Origin: Methylovulum sp.
GTDB lineage: Bacteria > Pseudomonadota > Gammaproteobacteria > Methylococcales > Methylomonadaceae
Direction: 5' to 3'
Length of the DNA: 64,000 nt
Assembly: GCF_028687615.1 (NCBI RefSeq)
Contig: NZ_JAQTZU010000018.1
Location: forward strand, 1 to 64,000
The notes under the pieces are model-generated. The model was not told where the DNA came from. It did not search any database and saw only the letters and a list, made by a program, of their open reading frames with translations. Position numbers and translations under genes: made by a program. Within the stretch, counting starts at the first letter, position 1. Every line of letters starts with the position of its first letter. Positions 7,766 to 16,599 of this stretch are shown in pieces.

Positions 7766-8742
7766 TCGGCTTTGGTTTTTTTATCGTAGGCTTCGTAAGC
7801 GGTGACGATGCGTTGCACCAGAGGATGGCGGATGACATCGCGGTTGTTAAAAAATGTAAAACTGATGCCTTCGACATCTATCAGCACTTCCAGTACATGC
7901 CGCAAACCGGACATTTTTTCGGAAGGCAAATCGACTTGGGTGATGTCGCCCGTGACTACGGCGGTTGAACCAAAGCCGATACGGGTCAGGAACATTTTGA
8001 TTTGTTCGACGGTGGTGTTTTGTGCTTCGTCGAGAATAATGAACGCGTCGTTCAAGGTCCGCCCGCGCATGAAGGCCAGCGGCGCGACTTCAATTATGCC
8101 CCGGTCTATCATTTTTTCGACCCGCTCATTGCCGAGCATATCGTATAAGGCATCGTACAGAGGCCGTAAATAAGGGTCGATTTTTTGCGCCATATCGCCG
8201 GGCAAGAAACCCAGTTTTTCGCCCGCTTCAACCGCCGGGCGCACCAGGATGATTTTTCTTACTTTTTCAGTTTGCAAGGCTTCAATCGCACAGGCCACCG
8301 CCAAAAAAGTCTTGCCCGTACCCGCCGGGCCGATGCCAAAATTGATGTCATGGCTGGCGATTTTACGCAGATATTCCTGTTGGTTTGCACCGCGCCCCTT
8401 GATCAAGCCACATTTAGTTTTGATGCAAACATGGGTTGGCGGCTGTTCCGCTTGGGCTTCGTTGAGGATTTCGTCTATCGACGCATCCTGCATGGCGAGA
8501 TGGATGGTTTCAGCAGTCAACAATTCTTTTTCGGTGCTGTCAAAGAGCTTTTGCATAATGGCGCAGGCGGCTTTGACGGACGCGTCCACGCCGGTGATTT
8601 TAAATTGGTTGCCACGGTTGGCGATTTCCACCTGCAAGCGGGCTTCAATTTGGCGCAAATGCGCGTCGAGCTGGCCGCAAAAATTGGATAATCTGCCGTT
8701 ATCGTCAGGAAGTAAGGCTATTTCTTGTGAAATCATGGACAT
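7762..8742 (-). CDS. ybeZ: PhoH-like ATPase (YbeZ)
   Basis: This 326-residue cytoplasmic ATPase belongs to the PhoH family and works with YbeY in RNA metabolism. Walker A is GPAGTGKTFLAV, and the Walker B region is NDAFIILDEAQN, followed by the conserved GDITQVDLP. The N-terminal 100 residues form the KH-like region seen in PhoH/YbeZ. The frame starts two bases downstream of the miaB stop and overlaps ybeY by four bases. The catalytic motifs appear complete. Confidence 0.94.
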   Translation of the reverse strand: MSMISQEIALLPDDNGRLSNFCGQLDAHLRQIEARLQVEIANRGNQFKITGVDASVKAACAIMQKLFDSTEKELLTAETIHLAMQDASIDEILNEAQAEQPPTHVCIKTKCGLIKGRGANQQEYLRKIASHDINFGIGPAGTGKTFLAVACAIEALQTEKVRKIILVRPAVEAGEKLGFLPGDMAQKIDPYLRPLYDALYDMLGNERVEKMIDRGIIEVAPLAFMRGRTLNDAFIILDEAQNTTVEQIKMFLTRIGFGSTAVVTGDITQVDLPSEKMSGLRHVLEVLIDVEGISFTFFNNRDVIRHPLVQRIVTAYEAYDKKTKAE

Positions 8743-8744
8743 GG

Positions 8745-10115
8745 TTAAGCGGCAATGATTTTATCGACGGATGATTCCACCAGTCGCCCGCGTAAGGAAT
8801 TGGGCAGGGCTTCGGCGATCAGGACATCGACAAATTGTCCGGCTAGGCGCGGATGGCCGATGAAATTGACCACGCGGTTATTTTCCGTGCGGCCTTGCAT
8901 TTGTAGCGGATTTTTTTTGGATTGGCCTTCCACCAAAACGGTTTGCACGGTGTTTATCATGCGGTTGGCTATCGCCGTCGCCATTGCGTTGATGCGGTTT
9001 TGGAATTGTTCCAGACGCAGTTTTTTGATGGACATGGGCACATCATCCGGCAAATCGGCGGCAGGTGTGCCAGGCCGTGCGCTGTAAATAAAACTGAACG
9101 ACAAATCGAAACCGATTTCTTCGATAAACGCCATCGTCTCGGCGAACTCTTCGTCAGTTTCGCCAGGGAAACCAATGATAAAATCGGATGACAGGCAAAT
9201 ATCAGGACGCACGGCGCGTAGCTTACGGATGGTTTCGAGGTAATCGGCGCGGGTATGTCCGCGTTTCATTTTCTTTAAAATCGAATCACTGCCGCTTTGT
9301 ACCGGCAAATGTAAATGGTTGACCAGTTGCGGGATTTCGGCAAAAGCTTCGATTAAATTGTCGGTGAATTCAACCGGATGGGAGGTGGTGAAGCGGATGC
9401 GGGCTATGCCGTCTATCGCCGCGACATAATGCAGCAGCAGGGCAAAATCGGCGATGTCGCCATCGTCCATGATGCCGCGATAGGCATTGACATTTTGCCC
9501 TAACAGATTGACTTCGCGCACACCTTGTTTGGCTAGGGACGTGATTTCAGCAATCACATCATCGAGCGGACGGCTGATTTCTTCGCCGCGCGTGTAAGGC
9601 ACGACACAAAACGAGCAGTATTTGCTGCAACCTTCCATCACCGATACGAAGGCTTTGACGCCCTCAGCGCGGGGTTCGGGCAGGGAATCAAATTTTTCAA
9701 TTTCAGGGAAGGAAATATCGACGACCGGTTGGCGCTTGTTGCGGACTTGATCCAGTAATTGTGGCAAGCGGTGCAAAGTCTGCGGGCCGAACACCATATC
9801 GACAAACGGCGCACGTTTTTGGAGGTCCGCGCCTTCCTGGCTGGCGACACAACCACCGACACCAATAATGACATCAGGACGTTTTTCTTTAATTATCCGC
9901 CATTTACCTAGTGCGGAAAAAACTTTTTCCTGGGCTTTTTCGCGGATGGAACAGGTATTAAGCAATAGCACATCGGCTAGCTTAGGGTCATCAGTCAATT
10001 CAAAACCGTGTGAAGCATGGAGCACATCCCGCATTTTGTCGGAATCGTACTCGTTCATTTGGCAACCGTTGGTTTGGATATACAGTTTTTGGGTCATATT
10101 GTGGGAATTAAACAT
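8745..10115 (-). CDS. miaB: tRNA-2-methylthio-N6-isopentenyladenosine synthase MiaB
   Basis: MiaB adds the methylthio group to i6A37 of tRNAs that read UNN codons. The domains are an N-terminal UPF0004 domain with an Fe-S cluster (cysteines in [21 protein letters not shown] and GVGGCVASQ), a radical SAM core with [17 protein letters not shown], and a C-terminal TRAM domain from about residue 385. The length of 456 is normal. The ATG at 10115 sits right against an AAGG, while an ATG six codons later (10097) gives the more standard [13 protein letters not shown], so the start is uncertain. It heads the minus-strand operon that continues through ybeZ, ybeY, corC and galE. Confidence 0.96.
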   Translation of the reverse strand: MFNSHNMTQKLYIQTNGCQMNEYDSDKMRDVLHASHGFELTDDPKLADVLLLNTCSIREKAQEKVFSALGKWRIIKEKRPDVIIGVGGCVASQEGADLQKRAPFVDMVFGPQTLHRLPQLLDQVRNKRQPVVDISFPEIEKFDSLPEPRAEGVKAFVSVMEGCSKYCSFCVVPYTRGEEISRPLDDVIAEITSLAKQGVREVNLLGQNVNAYRGIMDDGDIADFALLLHYVAAIDGIARIRFTTSHPVEFTDNLIEAFAEIPQLVNHLHLPVQSGSDSILKKMKRGHTRADYLETIRKLRAVRPDICLSSDFIIGFPGETDEEFAETMAFIEEIGFDLSFSFIYSARPGTPAADLPDDVPMSIKKLRLEQFQNRINAMATAIANRMINTVQTVLVEGQSKKNPLQMQGRTENNRVVNFIGHPRLAGQFVDVLIAEALPNSLRGRLVESSVDKIIAA

Positions 10116-10564
10116 CCTTAATCAATGGGGTGGACATACCAGGATTTATCGATGTGTCCGTACCCCGGGGCTTTACAAGCGATATATCTAATGATGAATC
10201 TATGGGATTCTTTTGGTAAGCATTATAACCTGAACAGTGCTTGAACAAGCAAGCAGTGTCCAGGGTGGTTTATTTGGATCGGTTGGGCGGTTATTAAAAA
10301 GCAATGGGTGAAGTTTTGCAAAAAATAAAGCTATTCCCTGTATTGGCGTCTGTGCCAAGCTTGTGTTTAATAAAACGATAAAACAATCAGTTAAGTGTTT
10401 GGTAATTCTTCCTTGAGAAAACTGTGGATTGGTAGACAATATTGGTGATTTTTAAAACAAAGTCACGCTTATAAATCATAACATTGTTCTTGAACCGATA
10501 AATTACAGGGAAAAAGCGTTCAAGTACCCCCCACTATCCGGCACTTAGCACGAGGAGAGACTAG
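10116..10564. other. Intergenic region between divergent miaB and the GH5 gene
   Basis: About 450 bp with no credible gene. A short minus-strand open frame at 10200-10439 has no motif and no ribosome site. The region should hold promoters for both divergent genes, but I cannot single out a convincing -35/-10 pair. Confidence 0.4.
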
Positions 10565-11689
10565 ATGACAAATACGTCCACCAACAAATTCGGGAAAAAA
10601 CTGCGCGGCGTAAACCTGGGCGGTTGGTTAGTCATAGAAAAATGGATGGTCCCCAGCTTGTTCGATGGTTTGGAAGCCACCGATGAAACATCGTATTGCG
10701 TAGAGCTGGGCGAACGGGCGGAACAAACCTTAAAGCCGCATTGGGACACCTTCATCACCCGCGATGATTTTGCCTGGATAGCCGACAGAGGGCTAAATGC
10801 CGTGCGTATCCCGCTAGGACATTGGATTTTTGGCCCCGATTATCCGTATCACCGTGCTTACGGGGAAATCCAGTATCCGTTTGTGCAAGGCGGCATAGAC
10901 GTGCTTGACCGGGCTTTTGATTGGGCCGAAGAATTTGGGCTGCATATCGTTTTGGATTTGCATGCCGCACCCGGTTGCCAAAATGGTTTCGACAATGGCG
11001 GCATCAAAGACGTGTGTGAATGGCATACCGAACCAGCTTATATTGAACATGCCTTGAACGTTTTGGAACGGCTGGCGGAACGTTACCACACCCGTCCGGC
11101 CTTACACGCCATCGAAACCCTTAACGAGCCGCGTTGGGACATCCCCACCGATTTGTTAAAAAAATACCAGACCGATGCTTACCACCGCATCCGCAAATAT
11201 TGCCCGGCCGAAGCCGTTGCCGTGGTTTTTCATGACGGTTTCCGTTCTTATACCGAATACAGCGGTTTTATGACCGGGCCGGAATTTCGCAATGTGATTT
11301 TTGACATCCACCGTTACCAATGTTTCGTGCGTGAAGACATAGACCTGGATGTGCAAGGCCATATCGAAAAATCCGTCGTTGAATGGAAAAACGAAGCCGA
11401 TGCGATCAATAATGACCGTGGTGTCTGGACGGTGGTCGGCGAATGGAGTTTGGGCATAGATTTACGGGTCGTGTCACTGTGGGCCAATGGCCCGTTCAAC
11501 CATGCCCTGGAAGGGCTTGACGATTTTCAAACCGATGTCGCCTACCGCGCCCATGCGGGGGCGCAACTGATCACGTTTGAAAAATATCTGGGCTGGTTTT
11601 TCTGGAGTTACAAAACCGAAACCACACCCGCCTGGTGTTTCCGTGAAGGCGTGGAAAGAGGCTGGTTGCCAAACCGGTTTTCCTGGTAG
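10565..11689 (+). CDS. Glycoside hydrolase family 5, exo-1,3-beta-glucanase-like
   Basis: This 374-residue enzyme has the GH5 (clan A) barrel layout. It opens with LRGVNLGGWLVIEKWM, followed by GLNAVRIPLGHW and LDLHAAPGCQNGFDNGG, the hallmarks of the fungal exo-beta-1,3-glucanase branch. The acid/base is Glu188 in ETLNEPRW and the nucleophile is Glu293 in VVGEWS. No signal peptide is visible, so it appears cytoplasmic. The ATG follows a GAGGAGAG ribosome site. It is a single gene ending in a strong hairpin terminator. Substrate specificity (beta-1,3-glucan, oligosaccharides or a glycolipid) cannot be settled here. A lone cytoplasmic enzyme of this branch is unusual in a bacterium and may be horizontally acquired. 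Confidence 0.88.
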   Translation: MTNTSTNKFGKKLRGVNLGGWLVIEKWMVPSLFDGLEATDETSYCVELGERAEQTLKPHWDTFITRDDFAWIADRGLNAVRIPLGHWIFGPDYPYHRAYGEIQYPFVQGGIDVLDRAFDWAEEFGLHIVLDLHAAPGCQNGFDNGGIKDVCEWHTEPAYIEHALNVLERLAERYHTRPALHAIETLNEPRWDIPTDLLKKYQTDAYHRIRKYCPAEAVAVVFHDGFRSYTEYSGFMTGPEFRNVIFDIHRYQCFVREDIDLDVQGHIEKSVVEWKNEADAINNDRGVWTVVGEWSLGIDLRVVSLWANGPFNHALEGLDDFQTDVAYRAHAGAQLITFEKYLGWFFWSYKTETTPAWCFREGVERGWLPNRFSW

Positions 11690-11725
11690 CAAACAGCTTG
11701 TTGGGTAGGCTTGCCGAATGCGGAT

Positions 11726-11757
11726 CTGGAGTGAAAGGCTTATTCACTCCAGTTTTT
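11726..11757 (+). terminator. Rho-independent terminator after the GH5 gene
   Basis: A 10-bp perfect stem, CTGGAGTGAA against TTCACTCCAG, has a short loop and is followed by TTTTT. A direct repeat of TTTGGATAGCTAAG follows immediately. Confidence 0.8.
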
Positions 11758-11977
11758 GGATAGCTAAGTTTTTTTGGATAGCTAAGTTGTCTGGCCTGTC
11801 TTACCCGACAACCAATTTGCGTTGCCGGTTCGTCCGCCGTTTTTGCAGCCAGCGGACGACGCCAACAATTCTGTTAATTTTAGAATATAGAATTACGGAA
11901 CAGCGTAAATTGAATATTAACTTCATGTTTTATTTAAAATTTTATAAAATGGCTATTATTTGTCCTAGGAATATTTA

Positions 11978-12682
11978 ATGAACGTAAACCAAGCACTAAA
12001 CCAAGCACTAAACCACCCACTGGTTGAACCCAGTCTTACCTTAGCCGGAAATTGTGGTTACGAGATCCAAAACGACCAAGTCATCATAACCATTGCAGAA
12101 ATTGCCAATAACCGTGATGCCGACAATATTAGCGGAACGCTCGCGATTGAATTGTGGGCGGTGGCCCAGCCTTATAGGGGCGGCGATTTTAACGGTCTCG
12201 CCTTGGCTGGCAATAGCATTGGCGAACTTTACGGGCAACATTTTCTGGCGGATTGCCGGTATGAAATGGCTTTTCAAGAACCAGGCGACGGCACTTGGTA
12301 TTTGGCCCTGATGTTGCGCGAATGGACTGAAGTCGGTTATATCACCCGTGATTACATTAATTTTGACCTGCCTTATATCGTCGGCACCAAGCCCACCATA
12401 GTGCGTAGCGATGAAAGCAATATCATCAATGTCAGTTTTGCCGATAATAACAAACCCTCGGTGAAGAAAGTGTCTAAAAATGCCAAAGCCGCCAAAAAAC
12501 CAACCAGTGTGTCGCTGAATCAAGCCAGCCTGGAAGAGATTGAAGCACTGAAAGGCGTTTCCAAGAAACTTGCGGAAAATATCGTCTCCGAACGTCCGTT
12601 TGAATCATTGGACGAAGTTTTGAAAGTGAAGGGGATAGGGTCAAGGTTATTGGACAAAATACGCCAATTTATCACGCTGTAA
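11978..12682 (+). CDS. Uncharacterised protein with C-terminal helix-hairpin-helix pair
   Basis: This 234-residue protein has two parts. Residues 1-150 form a beta-rich domain I do not recognise (GYEIQNDQVIITIAEIANNR, SGTLAIELWAVAQPY, YEMAFQEPGDGTWYLALMLREW). A basic Ala/Lys linker (KKVSKNAKAAKKP) leads to a ComEA-like double helix-hairpin-helix at about 178-234 (LNQASLEEIEALKGVSKKLA and LDEVLKVKGIGSRLLDKI), a fold that usually binds DNA without sequence specificity. No signal peptide is present, so it is unlikely to be a DNA-uptake ComEA. It stands alone between a terminator and a hairpin. I cannot assign a function; the N-terminal domain may be specific to this lineage. Confidence 0.6.
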   Translation: MNVNQALNQALNHPLVEPSLTLAGNCGYEIQNDQVIITIAEIANNRDADNISGTLAIELWAVAQPYRGGDFNGLALAGNSIGELYGQHFLADCRYEMAFQEPGDGTWYLALMLREWTEVGYITRDYINFDLPYIVGTKPTIVRSDESNIINVSFADNNKPSVKKVSKNAKAAKKPTSVSLNQASLEEIEALKGVSKKLAENIVSERPFESLDEVLKVKGIGSRLLDKIRQFITL

Positions 12683-12710
12683 ATCGGCGGATGAATAGGT
12701 GGGCGGGTAG

Positions 12711-12740
12711 GCTGGGATGGAGCGCAAGCGTAATCCCAGC
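12711..12740. repeat. Palindromic hairpin between convergent genes
   Basis: GCTGGGAT at 12711-12718 pairs with ATCCCAGC at 12733-12740 around a 14-base loop. It lies between the convergent HhH and lipoprotein genes and could end transcription from either side, though it lacks a T-run. It resembles the short REP-like units common in such genomes. Confidence 0.5.
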
Positions 12741-12813
12741 AACAGAAGCCGCAATAAGTTGTGATTGTGTACCACACCCTGTTTATAGGCTGGTTTTGAT
12801 GGTTTAGCCACGC

Positions 12814-13128
12814 TCAGTTTTTCATATTTTTGTAGCTTTCTTCGCTTTCGCGCATGATTTTGCTGCCTTCCTCAATCAAGCGGTTGCCTTCTTCAACCTT
12901 CGTTTGGCCTTCGCGCACCAGATTGTTACCGCGTTCAGTCAACTCTTTGCCGCTTTTCCAACGGTTGCCTAAATGCGCCATGCCTTGGCTGTCGCGGAGC
13001 ATTTGCTCATCTGAAATAATTCTCGCGGGCGTTTGCGGTGCGGGAGGCGGTGTAGAAGCACAAGCACTAGCCAATAAGCTCAGCAAGATAATGGTTAGCG
13101 GTTTTCTGTAAATGGAAAGGTATTGCAT
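12814..13128 (-). CDS. Small lipoprotein with amphipathic repeat region
   Basis: This 104-residue protein has a lipoprotein signal: a basic start, a hydrophobic stretch (TIILLSLLASAC) and a lipobox with Cys at about position 23. A Pro-rich linker follows. Residues 55-104 are mostly helical, with a repeated pattern of Glu-Gly-Asn/Ser (ELTERGNNLVREGQTKVEEG, then NRLIEEGSKIMRES), suggesting a coiled or amphipathic helix in the periplasm. The residue after Cys is Ala, so outer-membrane sorting is likely. The family is not recognised and the function is unknown. Confidence 0.7.
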   Translation of the reverse strand: MQYLSIYRKPLTIILLSLLASACASTPPPAPQTPARIISDEQMLRDSQGMAHLGNRWKSGKELTERGNNLVREGQTKVEEGNRLIEEGSKIMRESEESYKNMKN

Positions 13129-13516
13129 GGAAGCTCCAAAAGATTGTTAAAGTTAAGACTTGAAAGTTAAGACTTGCTTAATTTTATACATTCTACTGGG
13201 TTCGGCAACTTCGTTTTGATTTACCCGTTGTGGGGGGATGGATGGTCAAGTTTTTTGCACGCCATTTCAATGTTGGTATTTGCTGGCGGTTGGGGTTCGT
13301 ACCCATACGCATCAAACTAAGGAGTTTTTTCCACGAAAGCCAACAGTAGGCATCACGGCGACACGAAAGACACGAAAATTTATCTAGTTTTTTTCGTGTT
13401 TTTTCGTGTCTTTCGTGGACAGGTTTTTTGGTAAATTCATTGCAGGAAATCACCTAATTCCTTTCCCTACCAAAATGCTACAATAGCCACTTTTTTAAAT
13501 CCCCCTCTCCATTCCC
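13129..13516. other. Intergenic region with a CACGAAA palindromic element
   Basis: No gene is visible. The stretch 13330-13419 holds a dispersed palindromic element, listed separately. Upstream of it, GTACCCATACGCATCAAACTAAGG looks like a remnant of a repeat but has no second copy in this window. The 13420-13516 segment should carry the promoter of the ABC exporter gene. Confidence 0.4.
13330..13419. repeat. CACGAAA palindromic repeat, copy 1
   Basis: The unit opens with TCCACGAAAGCCAACAGTAG and ends with CTTTCGTGGA. Internal GACACGAAAGACACGAAAA at 13360-13378 pairs with the TTTTCGTGTCTTTCGTG side, giving one long foldback. Related copies lie at 16205-16487 and 28179-28358. Such modules have no coding content and sit only between genes here. 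Confidence 0.7.
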
Positions 13517-15307
13517 GTGCAAGCCAAACCGGACTCCCCCGTTTACAGTTGGAACCACATCAAAAAAATCGCGCTTGAACATAAAAAAGCCCTGGTTTAT
13601 TCCCATTTGATTGCCATTTTGGCGACGGTCGCCAGTGTCCCTGTGCCTTTGTTGATGCCCTTGTTGGTCGATGAAGTGTTGCTGCATCAACCTGGCATGG
13701 TGATCGGGTTCATCAACCGATTTTCGCCAGTGGAATGGCAACAGCCCATCCTTTATATTGGTGTGGTGCTGTTCGCCAGCGTGTTGTTGCGCTTGTTGGC
13801 GATTATTTTCAATATTATCCAGTTGCGGCAGTTTTCGGTGATTGCCAAGGACATTGTGTTCCGCATCCGCAAAGATTTGATCGGGCGTTTGCGGACGATT
13901 TCGATGGCGGAATATGAAAGCTTAGGCACGGGCACGGTGGTGACGCATTTAGTCACGGATTTGGACACGCTGGACAGTTTTATCGGCAACACCATCAGCA
14001 AGTTGTTGATTGCGGTGCTGACGACCATCGGCACGGCGGTGATTTTGCTGTGGATGCACTGGCAACTGGGTTTGTTTATTTTGCTGCTGAACCCGGTCGT
14101 GATTTATTTCACCCGTGTCGTCGGGGCGAATGTCAAGCATTTGAAAGCCAAGGAAAATTCGGCGTATGAAGTGTTCCAACAAGCCTTGACAGAAACCCTG
14201 GAAGCCATCCACCAAATCCGCGCCAGCAACCGCGAGGAACATTATTGCCAGCAACTCATTAACGCGGCGCTGTCGGTGAAAGACACCACCATTGCCTACT
14301 CGTGGAAAAGCGATGCAGCCAACCGTTTCAGCTTCTTTGTCTTCCTGTTCGGTTTTGACGTGTTCCGCGCCGGGGCGATGTTGATGGTGTTCTATTCCAA
14401 TTTGACGATGGGGCAAATGTTCGCGGTGTTTGGCTACCTGTGGTTCATGATGGCGCCGGTGCAGGAAATTTTGAACATCCAATACAGTTTTTTTGCCGCC
14501 AAAGCAGCGTTGACGCGCATCAACCGGCTCAATGCCTTGAAACAGGAGCCGCAGTTCCCGCATCTGGAAAATCCGTTCAAAGGCCATAAAAGCGTATCGG
14601 TGCGGGTCGATAATCTGCATTTTAGTTACGGTGAAGAGTCCGTCCTCAATGGCATCAATCTGCATATCAAAGCAGGTGAAAAAGTGGCCTTGGTCGGGGC
14701 GAGCGGCGGCGGCAAATCGACGTTGATCCAAATCTTGATCGGCCTGTATCCGTGTGCAGCACAGCGGATTTATTTTGATGAGGTGCCGATAGAACACATT
14801 GGCCTGGATGTCGTCAGGGAAAATGTCGTCACGGTCTTGCAGCATCCGGTGCTGTTCAACGACACCATCCGCGCCAATCTGACGCTAGGAAAGCCAGTCC
14901 CTGACCAAGCCCTGTGGAATGCCTTGGCAATTGCCCAACTGGGCGATGTCATCAAAGACTTGCAACATGGCTTGGATACGGTGGTAGGCAGGCACGGGAT
15001 GCGCCTGTCCGGCGGGCAACGCCAGCGTATGGCGATTGCACGCATGGTGGTCGCCAACCCCAAAGTGGTGATTTTAGATGAAGCAACTTCTGCGCTCGAC
15101 AGCGAAACGGAATATAATTTACATCAAGCACTTGCGGAATTTTTAACTGGCCGCACCACGCTCATCATCGCCCACCGCCTGAGTGCCGTCAAACAAGCCG
15201 ACCATGTCTATGTGTTCGAAGACGGCGTGATTTGCGAACAAGGGCGGCACGAAACCTTAATCCAGCAAAATGGCCTTTATGCCAAACTTTATGGCGAGTA
15301 CCAATAA
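13517..15307 (+). CDS. ABC exporter, fused membrane and ATPase domains
   Basis: A 596-residue half-transporter of the MsbA/lipid-peptide exporter class. The transmembrane domain has about six helices within residues 25-330. The nucleotide-binding domain has Walker A GASGGGKS at about 394, the signature LSGGQRQR at about 496, Walker B VVILDEATSALD at about 517 and the switch His in IIAHRLS. It would homodimerise in the inner membrane and export a lipid, peptide or drug; the substrate is not evident. The start is GTG at 13517 (VQAKPDSPVYSW); no better start is nearby. The PHP gene follows after two bases and is likely co-transcribed. Confidence 0.9.
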   Translation: MQAKPDSPVYSWNHIKKIALEHKKALVYSHLIAILATVASVPVPLLMPLLVDEVLLHQPGMVIGFINRFSPVEWQQPILYIGVVLFASVLLRLLAIIFNIIQLRQFSVIAKDIVFRIRKDLIGRLRTISMAEYESLGTGTVVTHLVTDLDTLDSFIGNTISKLLIAVLTTIGTAVILLWMHWQLGLFILLLNPVVIYFTRVVGANVKHLKAKENSAYEVFQQALTETLEAIHQIRASNREEHYCQQLINAALSVKDTTIAYSWKSDAANRFSFFVFLFGFDVFRAGAMLMVFYSNLTMGQMFAVFGYLWFMMAPVQEILNIQYSFFAAKAALTRINRLNALKQEPQFPHLENPFKGHKSVSVRVDNLHFSYGEESVLNGINLHIKAGEKVALVGASGGGKSTLIQILIGLYPCAAQRIYFDEVPIEHIGLDVVRENVVTVLQHPVLFNDTIRANLTLGKPVPDQALWNALAIAQLGDVIKDLQHGLDTVVGRHGMRLSGGQRQRMAIARMVVANPKVVILDEATSALDSETEYNLHQALAEFLTGRTTLIIAHRLSAVKQADHVYVFEDGVICEQGRHETLIQQNGLYAKLYGEYQ

Positions 15308-15309
15308 CC

Positions 15310-16170
15310 ATGCCTGAACCCTCTTCACCTGATCCCGGTAAGCCTGAAATTTACGACCTGCACTGCCATTCCACCGCTTCAGATGGATCGTTATCCCCCA
15401 CAGCCGTAGTGCAACGCGCGTTTGAACGTGGTGTGACCGCCTTGGCCTTGACCGACCACGACACCACCGCCGGACTCGCGGAAGCACGGCTTTGCGCCAC
15501 GGCGGCGGGCATTAAATTGATCCCCGGCATTGAATTGTCAGCCCAGTGGCAAAAGCAATGCTTCCACATCGTCGGTTTGGGAATTGATCCCGACTACGCT
15601 CCGCTAGCGGAAGCCACCCATCTTTTGCAAGGCACACGGATGTGCCGGGCCGAAAAGATTGCCGAAAAACTCGCGCAAAAGCACATTCCAGGCGCATTGG
15701 AAGCGGTTATGAAAGCGGCGGGTGACGGCATGGTCACGCGTAGCCATTTTGCCGATTTTCTCGTCGCCGGGCATCATGTCGATAGCCAGCAAGACGCGTT
15801 CGACCGCTATCTCGCCAAAGGCAAACCCGCCTATGTGGCAACACCTTGGGCGGAATTGGCACAAGCCGTGGCGTGGATCATCGAATCCGGCGGCGTGGCG
15901 GTGTTGGCACATCCCTTACGTTACAATCTCACCGCCAATAAAATGAAAAAGCTGTTGGCTGTGTTTAAAGAGGCTGGCGGACAAGGTATGGAAATTGTCA
16001 CCGGACGGATTAGTCCCGATGAAATCAGACGCGCCGCCCACTTTGCCAAAAGTTTTGGACTTTCCGGTTCTATGGGTTCGGATTTTCACAGCCCCGACCA
16101 ATGGGTGGAATTAGGGCGTTTGGCTGCGTTACCGACCGGCATCCAACCCGTTTGGGAATTGCTGGATTGA
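15310..16170 (+). CDS. PHP-domain phosphoesterase (RNase AM / YciV type)
   Basis: The 286-residue protein starts at ATG 15310, two bases after the exporter stop. PHP metal-binding motifs are in order: DLHCHSTASDGSLSP, ALTDHDTTAGLAEA, PGIELSAQW, then HPLRYN and GSDFHSP. Homologues (YciV/TrpH, RNase AM) hydrolyse 3',5'-bisphosphonucleosides and trim 5' ends of RNA with a trinuclear metal site. A longer frame begins upstream inside the exporter gene, but the in-frame ATG with a complete PHP N-terminus makes 15310 the better start. The link with the exporter appears to be positional only. Confidence 0.9.
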   Translation: MPEPSSPDPGKPEIYDLHCHSTASDGSLSPTAVVQRAFERGVTALALTDHDTTAGLAEARLCATAAGIKLIPGIELSAQWQKQCFHIVGLGIDPDYAPLAEATHLLQGTRMCRAEKIAEKLAQKHIPGALEAVMKAAGDGMVTRSHFADFLVAGHHVDSQQDAFDRYLAKGKPAYVATPWAELAQAVAWIIESGGVAVLAHPLRYNLTANKMKKLLAVFKEAGGQGMEIVTGRISPDEIRRAAHFAKSFGLSGSMGSDFHSPDQWVELGRLAALPTGIQPVWELLD

Positions 16171-16599
16171 TTGTCCACTGAGCCAAATCGCTGAAATCGC
16201 CATTGTCCACGAAAAGCACGACTCATTGAGCACGAAGTGAGATACACGAAAATGGCGGATATGCTCAGCCTGTAGAATAGACCTTGTACGTTAAAAAGAA
16301 AGGATAATAGCAGTTTTTCAGAGCCGGGATGGCTCGAAAAAAAAGAGCAAAGCAGACCGTCAAGACCTCGATTCAAGATTTAAAATCGGCTGAAAGCTAA
16401 GGTCGCTTTCAGGTTTTCAAAATCTGAAAGGTCTAAAAAATATGTCCTGCTTACAGCCCGTATCTTATTTTCGTGTCTTTCGTGGACAAATCTCCCCATC
16501 CGTCGCGGAGAACCCGACAAACAAAGTTTCATGGCATAGTATCGCCAACCCTATTGCGTTAAAATAACCCAAATTCAACCTACTAAAGAAGTCAAGATT
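16171..16599. other. Intergenic region filled by repeat elements
   Basis: No gene is visible. The larger part is a CACGAAA-family element (16205-16487). Within it, near 16410-16430, a hairpin CTTTCAGGTTTTCAAAATCTGAAAG resembles the stem seen in the 5341/58030 repeat family. The remaining 110 bases hold the promoter region of ispH. Confidence 0.5.
16205..16487. repeat. CACGAAA palindromic repeat, copy 2 (expanded)
   Basis: It begins GTCCACGAAAAGCACGA at 16205 and ends CTTTCGTGGAC at 16477-16487, the same ends as the copies at 13330 and 28179. The interior is longer and contains unrelated sequence, including a pair of short hairpins, so it may be a composite with another repeat inserted. Confidence 0.6.

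Noticed and set aside
10200-10439. Short minus-strand frame between miaB and GH5
   Set aside because: No ribosome site and no motif; likely chance.
13949-14845. Long open minus-strand frame opposite the ABC exporter
   Set aside because: It is antisense to a gene with complete ABC motifs, and its translation shows no family pattern.
15232-15309. Upstream extension of the PHP protein into the exporter gene
   Set aside because: The PHP N-terminus is complete from ATG 15310; the extension is only exporter sequence in another frame.
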